A stretch of 64,000 bases of DNA. Origin: Entoloma clypeatum (taxonomy: Eukaryota; Basidiomycota; Agaricomycetes; Agaricales; Entolomataceae). Below are positions 55,101 to 64,000 of this stretch, piece after piece (position 1 is the stretch's first letter; every line of letters starts with the position of its first letter). A program made the position numbers and the translations under genes. Where the stretch lies: positions 620,001 to 684,000 of the forward strand of contig OY751496.1 of NCBI GenBank assembly GCA_963565915.1, written 5' to 3'. Under the pieces are notes generated by a model. That model was not told the origin of the DNA. It did not search any database and saw only the letters and a program-made list of their open reading frames with translations.

Positions 55101-56576
55101 AAACAAGCAGGATGCAATGGTGAGAATCTTCCCTGGATTTGCGCTCGTGATATTCAACCTCTCTTCTGTAGGACATTCTAACATGGACGTACTTCTACCG
55201 ACGGATGACTCAAAACCCGAACTACTACAATCTTCATAATGTCAGCCATCAACACCTGTCTGACCATCTTTCGGAGCTCGTGGAGAATACCCTGAGTGAC
55301 CTCGTCAACTCCAAGTGTATCGCGATTGGTATGTTTTTTTGGAAATATTGCAATCGTTGGCTAACATCCTCTGCAGAGGATGAGATGGATGTCTCTGCAC
55401 TGAACCTCGGAATGATCGCTGCTTACTACAACATTTCCTGTGAGCTACCCAAGAAGATTTGATGCTTTCAGCTGCTAATGTCGATACCAGATGTTACTGT
55501 GGAAGTCTACACGCTGTCGCTGAAGGAGCGTACGAAGTTGAAGGGTCTTCTTGAGGTTGTGTCGTCCTCAGCCGAGTTCGAGAGCATTCCAATCCGTCGA
55601 CATGAAGATTCACTTCTACGTCGCATCTACGACCGAGTTCCGGTCAAATTGGATCGTGCCGACTTTGAAGCACCTCACTTCAAGACGTTCCTCTTGCTTC
55701 AAGCTCATTTCTCACGTCTTCAATTACCTCCCGACTTGGCTGCAGATCAGGTACTCGTGCTCGAGAAGGTTCTTAACCTTCTCTCTGCATGTGTGGATGT
55801 CATGTCATCGAATGCATGGCTGAATGCTTTGGGTGCTATGGATCTGTCTCAGATGTGTGTGCAGGCGATGTGGGAGACGGACTCGCCGTTGAAGCAGATT
55901 CCGCATTTCGAACCTGAGGTGAGGATAAGTGTCGATGCTTTCCGTAACGTCAGCTGAGATGGTTTGATCATACAGGTCATAAAATGCTGCAAGGAGGCGG
56001 AGATTGAGACTGTGTATGATGTCATGGAGATGGAAGATAATAAGCGGAATGAACTCCTGCAGATGACTCCTGCCCAAATGTGCGTGTACTTCTTAACTTC
56101 CATTCTTCCATTTTGCTGACGAACATCAACTTTTCCATAGGCGCGATGTCGCAACGTTTGTCAACTCCTACCCCACGCTCGACATTACACATGAACTCGT
56201 CAAGGGAGAATACACAGCTGGGTCGCCCATCTTCCTCAAAGTCGGGCTGTCACGGGATGCTGACGAAGACGATGCCGAGGGCGACGATCAGATTGTCGTC
56301 GCTGCGTTCTATCCATTCAAGAAGATGGCGAACTGGTGGCTCGTCGTCGGCGATCCCAGCAGCCGTCAATTACTAGTCATCAAACGGGTCACGGTGACCA
56401 AGAGCCTCTCGGCCAAGCTTGAATTCACGCTTCCTAAGGGCACACATTCACTCAAGCTCTATGTCATCTGCGACTCATATACGGGTGCAGATCACGACAT
56501 TGATCTTGACCCCATTGACGTTGCTGAAGGAGAGGAGAGTGATAGTGATGAAGATATGGACAGTGATGAGGATTGA
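49106..56576 (+). CDS. BRR2: pre-mRNA splicing helicase Brr2 (U5 snRNP 200-kDa type)
   Basis: Many-exon gene of about 2,150 residues. Brr2 unwinds U4/U6 snRNA to activate the spliceosome and stays in U5 snRNP. ATG 49106 starts [20 protein letters not shown]. An acidic N-terminal region precedes two tandem helicase cassettes. Cassette 1 has APTGAGKT (Walker A), [14 protein letters not shown] (DEIH), SATLPNY and [12 protein letters not shown], followed by a Sec63 unit ([11 protein letters not shown] ... [20 protein letters not shown]). Cassette 2 has APTGSGKT and [10 protein letters not shown], where the DEVQ variant fits the catalytically weak C-terminal cassette, and [13 protein letters not shown], then a second Sec63 unit. 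The tail is acidic, [14 protein letters not shown]. Confirmed joins include 50664/50723, 51972/52025, 52334/52395 and a 12-nt exon 52395-52406. Confidence 0.95.
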
Positions 56577-57263
56577 GAAATGATCGGTTATCTCTATTTT
56601 GATGTTATATGCTGTGCTTATACTGTATCTTTAGTTGTTTTTGTACCCCTGCGATTAATACTTATTTCAGAGATGTTTTTGTGGATACTCCACGTTACAG
56701 ACGACGAATCCATTCATGAGAATCAGACTTATGCATACCATGAAGATCGGATAGCTGCAAAAAGTTATTCCTCATTCGATGGTTCTGTTATCAAGCCTCA
56801 GAGATCGATACTTCGGTTCCAACGTCAAGACCGTCTTTGGCTCAAAGGAGTTTTCCTTGCCTCCTCCAGCCGCCCATCAATCATTCGACCCACTCCCATG
56901 TGAAACAATAAAGGTTACGTTAGACCAAGAAATTGATATCATCGCAAACTTGCATCGCCATTATCGTTATCGCCCCGAGTAGCTTCGAATGAGGGTAAGT
57001 ATGTAATTCTTCAACGTTCGAAGTCAGTCCTAACGTAGTATTCGTCCTTTATGATGCAAACAAGGCAGCCCTTGTCTTGTCGGCAGTGTTTAAAAGGCGC
57101 CCAATACATTTGGAAGGCGCCTATGCATGCCTTCAAAAGGAACTCAACGTTAAGGGTACGAGCGAACCGAGCTGGGGGATTGCGGAGTTCGCCGGACACA
57201 TGAGGATAAATCTGCCTCCTTCATGTGCATGCCCACACCACCTGCACCAGCCATATAGCATCT
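56577..57263. other. no recognisable gene
   Basis: BRR2 3' flank and promoter side of the next gene. No supported coding sequence. Confidence 0.45.
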
Positions 57264-59036
57264 ATGTGTAGGTGAAATTTACGCAATCTACTTTTCATTT
57301 GACGATTTGGTAAATATCCAGTCTCTGCGGCCAGCTTTGTCTTCCCTCTCCTCACTTTCAACGCGGTCGGCGCCGCCAACGTCAATTTTACTGAATGCCT
57401 TCTCAACATTCGCGATACAACGTGGAGGGCATCCCGCAATATCCTAGAAGGTGGAACGGACAATCACGGGCGATCCGCCGCTCTAAACACTAGCACGACA
57501 GCCATTACCTACGGACTATGCAGAGAGGCATGCGGGACAGGGCCAGAGGCCTTTGTCTGGTTAGCCTTCTCGAAACAGTTCTCTTCGTGGTTGCTTCCAT
57601 GGCTCGCACTCGTCTCCCAGCTCCCCTTTGGAGCAGAAGACAAGTTGGACGACGTCGTCACCATGCTTCTCGCGGTGGGATCGCCGACGTTGGCTGCGTT
57701 TTCGCTGGCGATAACCATATTGAACGGTCGCTGGGCAGCGAAACACCTGCGTTCCCCAAAGCGAAAGCACCGTAATACAGAAAATGCTATTCATGTGCTC
57801 AACAGTCTCCAACAGTTCCCTCTCAAAGTCACTTTGGATGGGGATCTGTTGTCATCTCTCGTGGAAAATCGCGGTTGGTGGGAATACCTTGGGGCAAGGT
57901 TAGCTGGTAGACGCACCTGGGCTATCTCCACTGCGACCTCCATCGCTTGGGTTTTCATCGCCTACATTTTGAGTGTGATCGACTCGCTCATCGATGATGA
58001 TATATCGATCCATGGACATGGAGTAGGAGCTGTGTGGTTGTGGCTCCTTCCAATAGTCGTAGGGTGGCTTCAGGTCTTGACGAAGAACGACTTGAAGGCA
58101 GACGTTGAAATTGCCAACCAAGCCTATATTGAACCCCTTGGCGGCCAGGGAGCAACCGAGCACCCACCACCTGAACGTGCCATTTCGCTCGTATGTGATT
58201 TGGATGACCCCCTTTTCTGCGAGGCTGGGCGTACGGATCCCATATACAATTACGTTCGCATCTTTTCATGGACCCATGCAGTGGAAACGGTGGCGACGGC
58301 ATTCGAATTGACATCCGTTGTTGGGCTTGCACCTGTTCAACCCGTAGCAGATGGAGACCTGCCTGATCAGCCTGGTCGTCTGCTACCTCTCCTTCCCCTG
58401 AACGGCGCTTCCAGAAATCCAAGGCCTATCCGGGAGGAAGCACGGACCCAGAATTCTCACGTCCTTTCCCGCACGTTTGTCGCGTCTATACTCGCGTTAA
58501 CATTGCAATGGGGCACGACTGGCGCGGCAATTTTAATTGTTTGGTTCACCCCGACGATCGGCAAGTCAAGCTCGTTCCGAGAAAACAGACTTCTTACTCT
58601 TCTATATTTAGGTTTGGGGTGTCGCTCGGGAGCATATATATTATACGGCGCCGTTTCCACCCTCGTTTGGATGGTGTTCATGATCTCCAGTGCTCTATCG
58701 CATTATGCCACGACCAGAAGGCCAGCTTCCAGGTCGAAAGTTCGGACCGCATCTATCTTCCTTCGTCGGCTCGGAAAAGTCATGGCATGTTGCAATGCTA
58801 TCGGGATCGTACTCATATGCCTACTCCAATTCAGCAGCTTCTTTAACACATGCTGGTGCAATAGTAGCGTCCTCTGGTTAAAGGATACGGCCTACAACGT
58901 CATGTTCTTCATGCCAGACGATATCCATGTTACCAAAGATGCACAAATAGGAGGAGTCTTCCTCGCATCTGGTACTGCGATGATTTTCGTCACGTTTACG
59001 AGCCTTCTGATCTCACAACCTCCACTGATAAAATAA
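57264..59036 (+). CDS. multi-pass membrane protein of unknown function
   Basis: The frame from 57335 to TAA 59036 is open throughout. A tentative first exon, ATG at 57264-57271 (8 nt) spliced over 57272-57334, gives a signal-like start (MCSFVFPLLTFNAVGAA) and 569 residues. An extracellular N-terminal part follows with NFTEC, GTDNHGRSA, and CREACGTGPEAF. Next comes FSSWLLPWLALVSQLPFGA, which I take as the family signature of an Agaricomycete group of unnamed membrane proteins, then about seven more hydrophobic helices, for example TWAISTATSIAWVFIAYIL, AVWLWLLPIVVGWLQVL, GTTGAAILIVWF and AMIFVTFTSLLIS. No transporter or enzyme motif is recognised. The first exon is the least certain part. Confidence 0.6.
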
Positions 59037-59683
59037 CGGGTGAACCCTATGTAGAATTTTTCAGGTACGATTTGATGTCTGAATACTAGTGATTTTATCT
59101 TCTTGTGTCGCGTTGTCCATCCGACTCCAACTCATGAATGAATTAGACTCGATGTGGATGTTTCGAGTTGAAAAGACCAAGTGGGCGATACTCCGAAGGC
59201 CGAGTGTCTGGCACTTAAGTCGTACTTGTGCCATTTACTAATGTAGTCCCGACCCCCCGTCTAATTTCGCCTGAGTGAGTATTCCACAAGTTTGTGCCAA
59301 CGCGCTGTCCTTCAAATTTCAAAGTTCGGTCAAGATGTCGCTCGCCAGTCTTTCGCCACACACAGCGGGACCGGACCAATGTACACCTCGAAAACATTGT
59401 AAACAAATAACAATCTAATATAGAATTTATTTGCTGACCACATTGTGGGAACACAAGTAAAATCCATTTTTAATAATTATTTAATGTGCTCTGCATGTTT
59501 CCACTGAGCAAATGCAAAAGATCCTATTCAAAAATCAAACCACTTGTTTATCCTTTATGAGAACTGAGTTTGATCCCAGCTTACATAGCAGGAACATGCT
59601 GAACAAATTTTGCTGCTCTTGGACGTAGTGAGGCACGAGCGTAGTATTAAGAGCGTAGTCTTTGCACAAGTGAGGACGGTCAT
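59037..59683. other. no recognisable gene
   Basis: Spacer. The left terminal repeat of the following retrotransposon may lie in its last part, but I cannot delimit it. Confidence 0.4.
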
Positions 59684-59794
59684 GTGGAGGCATCTCTTCC
59701 TCCTCTTACAGTGACCGGCATGAGCGCGTCATGTAGCACTAAGCCATTCCTTTTTCCTTTCTTTCCTCATTACACCCCTTTTCACTCCTTCATC

Positions 59795-61385
59795 ATGGCC
59801 GAACGACTCCGCGTTGACCCCAACCTCATCGAGATGCCCGATTTCGCATCAGATGACTTCGCCCTCATCCGTACCGGCCTGAACATGGCCGACGATGAAG
59901 CCATCGCAGCCCTCCAGGAGTCCTGGACCACCGCCAATGATCGCAAGAAGGTGCGCTGGCAACTGCAGCTCGAGGCTGACCAAGCCGAGGAAGAGGCTAG
60001 GAGAGTAGCAGCCGAAGAGGAAGAGGCAGCACACCTGCAGACAGAAAGGGACCTAGCGGATCAGGCCCGCCGCCTACAGGAACAGCAGGAAGAGGAGGAA
60101 CGGCGCGAGAAAGAGAGGAAGAAACCGAAACTCAACTCTGTCATCCGAAACAAGCCCATCTCCACAATATCCATCGCCCAGCCGTCAGCCTATGCGCGCG
60201 AAAGGCTCAAACAACGCAAATACATAGAATTATACTATTTCACCATCGAGGGATGCGAAGAGGCAGCACGATACGACCACACTATCGCCAAAGACACCTT
60301 CACCATCTCGTCCGTCAACGATGTCATGTCCCTTAAACCTATCAACTCCCTCAGGTCGTGCAACGTAATCCCAGATGAGAAGCTTTCCTTCCCTCAAATG
60401 ACAATTGCTAAGACCCTCCTCCTCCAACACATGTCGAACCAGGGCTGGGATCAAGACCTAACCCTCCCCCTTGCCGAATTCTTCCTCAAGCTCGAATCCC
60501 ACGCGAAACGACGCATCGTTGGGGGGGAAGCAGCCCTCCTCCTCTATCAAGCTGAGGTTCGCAGGGAATGGCATGCTGCCCTGTCAGGTCCAGACCCCGA
60601 TGCCACTTTTGACATCAGTGTCATTAATGAGGAGAGACTAAACCTCGCCCTCATGGATTTCCACACCCGAGAATCATCAAACCTCTCACGCCGGTATGTC
60701 CCCTCTCCCTTGACTCCTCATTTTCCCTTCTCAACAAGCATTCCCCCTTCTCTTCGTTCTCCTCGCAAACTTTTGCCCCACATTGTGCCCTTCGATGTTT
60801 TCATATGCCCCATATGCCCCGCCCCGCGCCTTGAACATGGGTATTTGCTCTCGCCCTGCCCTGCCCCACAAACCCATCTTGGCTTCCCCTTCCTAGCCTC
60901 CACGATGGCCTAGAGAATCTCTCCTGTGGAACATCATCCCGCTCCTACTCTTATGCCAGTCGCTCACGCTCCCCGAAACGGGCCCAATCCTCGCACCACA
61001 CCTCCAAGCGTCGCAGAGACCGATCCATGTCTCCCGACTCAAACCGATCTCCTTCGCCAACCACTGAACGTAAGAAACAGTGTTCGAGTAAGTTTTTCGC
61101 CCAGGTGCAGGCAAACCCACCACGCTCTCTGCCTGCACCATCTGCCTCGGGCGTCACCCACATGTCGTCTCTGCCTGCGCTGCCTCCAAACTATGGGACG
61201 GGAGCGACCGCTCTCGCTGCACCCGCAATCAAAAGGGTCACCTCGTCAACCCCAGTGGATCCGTCCTCTGTACCGACTGGCAGAAACCGAATGGCTGCAG
61301 AGAAACCACCCACAACTCCCGTCACGAATGCTCCGGATGTGGAAAATCGGACCATGGCACTCAAAGCTGTCCTCGTGCTCAAAAG
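59795..61385 (+). pseudogene. gag-like protein of the Ngaro-type element
   Basis: From ATG 59795 (MAERLRVDPNLIEMPDF) the frame has an extended charged coiled coil (EADQAEEEARRVAAEEEE...) and a globular gag-like part ending near SNLSRR at 60694. A GTATGT at that point and a TAG acceptor near 60913 suggest an intron. The following sequence is Arg/Ser-rich (SYSYASRSRSPKRAQ). In another frame a CCHC zinc knuckle, CSGCGKSDHGTQSC (C-x2-C-x4-H-x4-C), lies at about 61329-61370, preceded by a Cys-rich CTICLGRHPHVV segment. The needed frame changes make its present coding capacity doubtful. It would package the element RNA. Confidence 0.6.
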
Positions 61386-63348
61386 CCGTAATGCGGGTTC
61401 TCCCTACAAACCTGAGGCATGGAAACGCATCTTCAAGGACACTGGCCTCCTTGACAAATATCCAAACCTCCTTCACTCCCTCCAATTTGGTTTTGACGTC
61501 GGCGTTCCACGCATCACTACTACCTTCACCCCCCCTAATTGACCATCTACTATCCAATATGCAGCTGAATTCAGTGAAATCCTACGGGATGAACTTGACA
61601 AAGGCCGTTACATCGGCCCTCTCTCCCATGACAAAGTCCTTCTCCTCGTCGGCCCCTTCCAATCCTCTCCTTTCAGCCTCGTTCCAAAGCCAGGCAACCC
61701 AGGGAAATTCCGCCTTGTTCAGAACCTCTCCTTCCCCCACTCTCCCCACAACCAGACCTCCTCCATCAACAGCGTCATCAACTCCGACCGTTTCCCCTGC
61801 ACCTGGGGCACCTTTGGCGTCATCTCTCTCCTCATCTCCCGCCTGCCCCCAGGCTCCGAAGGAGCTGTTCAGGATGTGGAGGAAGCATACCGCACCATTC
61901 CCCTTGCTCCCAACCAATGGCCCGGAACAGTGGTTCGTCTCAGTGAGACATCCTTTGCTCTCGATACCCAAGCTGCTTTTGGCCTCGCCTCTGCTGGGGG
62001 CACATATGGCATTGTCGGAGATGCTGGTGCGGACATCATGCGTCACCGTGGAATCGGTCCCATTTCCAAATGGGTCAATGACCATGTCTTTCTCCGAATC
62101 CAAAAGGATCGCCTGCACGAGTATAACCAGAGACGCAGACAGTGGGCTGATGATATCACACTTAACGGCGGGTCACAGCATGACGGTGGCAGAATCTGGT
62201 TCAAGGGAGCGGCAATGCCCAACGACGCCCCAGAAGAATTTGACGAGGATGTTTCTTGCCCCATCCGTGACCTCTCCTGCTCCTCTCCTCGTTCCGCCCA
62301 CGATGCTGACTTCTCCTACTGCATGTCTGACATTGATAATATCTCCGGCGAACTGGGTATACGCTGGAAAGAAAGCAAGGACATCCCATTCAGCACTGTC
62401 TTTCCTTTCACAGGCTTGTTGTGGGACCTGGGCACCAAGACAGTCTCACTTCCTCAATCAAAGAAGGAGAAATACCTCACGGCCATTGAGGAATGGAATC
62501 TACATCCAATCCACAACCTCTAAGAAACCCAGAAGCTATATGGCAAACTCCTTCATGCTTCCCTGGTGGTACCAAAGGGTCAAGCATACCTCACCAACCT
62601 CGAGTCTTTTCAAGGCACATTCAGTGACCATCCTCACATGCCATGTTCCCCACCTCACCACACTTCTGATGACCTCCAATGGTGGTCTAAGCTCCTCAAA
62701 CAACCATCTGTGCAACGACCAATCCCAGCCCCCAAACCCATATGTGATTTCGCCGCTTACTCAGATGCTAGCTCGGAAACCGGAGTCGGGATCGTTATCG
62801 GAGAGAGATGGCGAGCGTGGCGGCTCATTCCAGGCTGGACCTCAAATGGACGAGAGATACAGTGGGCTGAAGCCGTCGGTTTTCTCTTCCTCACTACCAC
62901 CTTACTCCCAAACTGCCCCCCACATTCTGACATCAAGCTCTATGGCGACAACTCCAGTGTGGTCGAAGGGTGGTGGAGTGGTTGCAGCCGCAATTCCGCC
63001 ACGAACGAGATCTTCAAACTCGTACACAACCTCATTGACTGTCGGAACATCAGCATTCACACAAGATATGTCCCGAGCAAGAACAACCCAGCTGATGGCC
63101 CCTCCCGTGGAATTTACCCTCCCACCTCCCTCCTTCTCCCCTCCATCCCAATCCCCACTAGCCTCAGCCCTTTCATCATCGACTTCGATGAACCACTTCA
63201 CCCATCTGAGCTTAGTCCTCCTCGGAAAGGACCCATCTCAAACCCCAGATCTACGTACACCAGACCCACTCATCCCCAGAGGCAACCCCTGCCCGATCTC
63301 GCACAATCTCGTTACCTCGAAGAGGTCTTTGCCCAAGCGCAAAGCTGA
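61386..63348 (+). pseudogene. reverse transcriptase-RNase H of the Ngaro-type element
   Basis: One reading frame with two stops (TGA at 61540, TAA at 62521). RT: FDVGVPRITTTFTPPN, DKGRYIGPL, GPFQSSPFSLVPKPG, FRLVQNLSFP, motif A QDVEEAYRTIP and motif C KWVNDHVFLRI. The latter normally reads V-D-D; here the first Asp is Asn. RNase H: DFAAYSDASSETGVGI, QWAEAVGFLFL, LYGDNSSVVEGW and NPADGPSRG supply the four acidic positions. The mutated motif C plus the stops make it non-functional. Confidence 0.8.
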
Positions 63349-64000
63349 AGACCAAGGACCCTGCCTCAACATGCCCCTGACACACCGTCCTGCCTCCCTT
63401 GCTCGCCCCAGACCATATCCAAAAAACCTCACCCCAGTTGAGTCTCCCCTGCGACCACATGTTCCTGCTTCGGAGCGTCTCAAATTATGGCGCCCCATCA
63501 CGGGAAGAAACAACCTTGATTCTCTTGGCAGGCCCACCACAATTACAAACGAGGACATCAGGCGCATCACCGAAGTCACCACCAGGGCGTGGCGTGACTC
63601 CACCCTTGGAAGCTATGGATCTGGCCTCCTACTTTTTCACGTTTTCTGCGACGAACAAGGCATCCCAGAAGCAGAGCGTGCTCCTGCCCCACCCATCATT
63701 ATACATGCCTTCATCTCAGCCCTGGCTGGCGGTTACTCAGGAGATACTGTCTCAAACTATGTGTATGGCATCCGAGCATGGCATATCATCCACGGCATAG
63801 ACTGGCACATGAGCGAGATTGAGCTTCGGGCCCTTCTTGAGGCTGCAGACAAGATGACTCCCCCTTCGTCTGTGAAAAAGAAGCGAAAGCCCTGCACCCT
63901 TGAATTCATTCGAGCCATCCACGGAAAACTCGACCTTTCTCTCCCTCTCCATGCTGCCGTTTATGCATGTCTCACCACCACCTTTTATGCTGCAGCTCGC
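63330..64000 (+). CDS. tyrosine recombinase of the Ngaro-type element (5' part)
   Basis: The frame overlaps the end of the RNase H frame and stays open to the window edge. It starts KRKAEDQGPCLNM and continues ERLKLWRPITG, then a typical SAM-like N-terminal domain (TTRAWRDSTLGSYGSGLLLF, SALAGGYSGDTVSNYVYGI, HGIDW) and the start of the catalytic domain (PLHAAVYACLTTTFYAAAR). The final Arg is at the expected place of the first catalytic Arg; the remaining R/H/Y residues would lie beyond the window. Confidence 0.75.

Larger units (their letters stand above)
59684..64000 (+). mobile_element. tyrosine-recombinase retrotransposon (Ngaro/DIRS type), decayed, running off the window
   Basis: Order gag-like ORF, zinc knuckle, reverse transcriptase, RNase H, tyrosine recombinase on one strand. 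This is the order of Ngaro-type elements, which integrate with a tyrosine recombinase instead of a DDE integrase. The right end is outside the window. Two in-frame stops and a mutated RT active site indicate an inactive copy. Confidence 0.82.

Overview
The window reads as nuclear DNA of a basidiomycete fungus, most likely an Agaricomycete. The evidence is many short (50-70 nt) GT-AG introns, a glyoxal-oxidase-type copper radical oxidase, basidiomycete-type F-box-like and pseudokinase genes, and a mix of LINE, chromodomain Ty3/gypsy, tyrosine-recombinase (Ngaro/DIRS-type) and hAT elements. The species cannot be named from the sequence.

Layout. 1-6.2 kb is repeat-rich: a LINE fragment (minus), the 3' end of a gypsy chromovirus with its 3' LTR, and a roughly 1 kb fold-back inverted repeat abutting that LTR. 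7-11.4 kb carries an array of small secreted six-cysteine genes. It reappears in inverted orientation, rearranged, at 22.5-28.7 kb. Between the arms lie a membrane-anchored copper radical oxidase (13.0-15.6 kb), a TKL pseudokinase gene (16.5-17.7 kb), and a RING/coiled-coil/membrane-anchor gene (20.7-21.9 kb). 29-40.4 kb holds a gene of unknown function with two broken relatives, three more copies of the pseudokinase (one apparently intact, two broken), and two hAT-like elements with perfect 8-bp target duplications. 41-46 kb has a gene of unknown function, an F-box-like gene, and a secreted protein with many dibasic Arg-Arg sites between repeats. 46.8-59 kb is a conserved stretch: the ribosome-biogenesis factor UTP7, the spliceosomal helicase BRR2, and a multi-pass membrane protein. 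From 59.7 kb to the end is a decayed tyrosine-recombinase retrotransposon.

The most interesting content is three gene sets. (i) Knottin-like secreted peptides whose sixth cysteine sits in an 18-nt second exon, each with a TATA-like box about 85-95 bp upstream. (ii) A four-copy pseudokinase family in which the catalytic HGD and DFG motifs are replaced in every copy by HG[H/Y/L/N] and N-T-[G/A/V] or NAA. (iii) A signal-peptide protein whose repeats are separated by RR sites, as in Kex2-processed repeat precursors. Gene models are hand-spliced and unconfirmed by transcripts.
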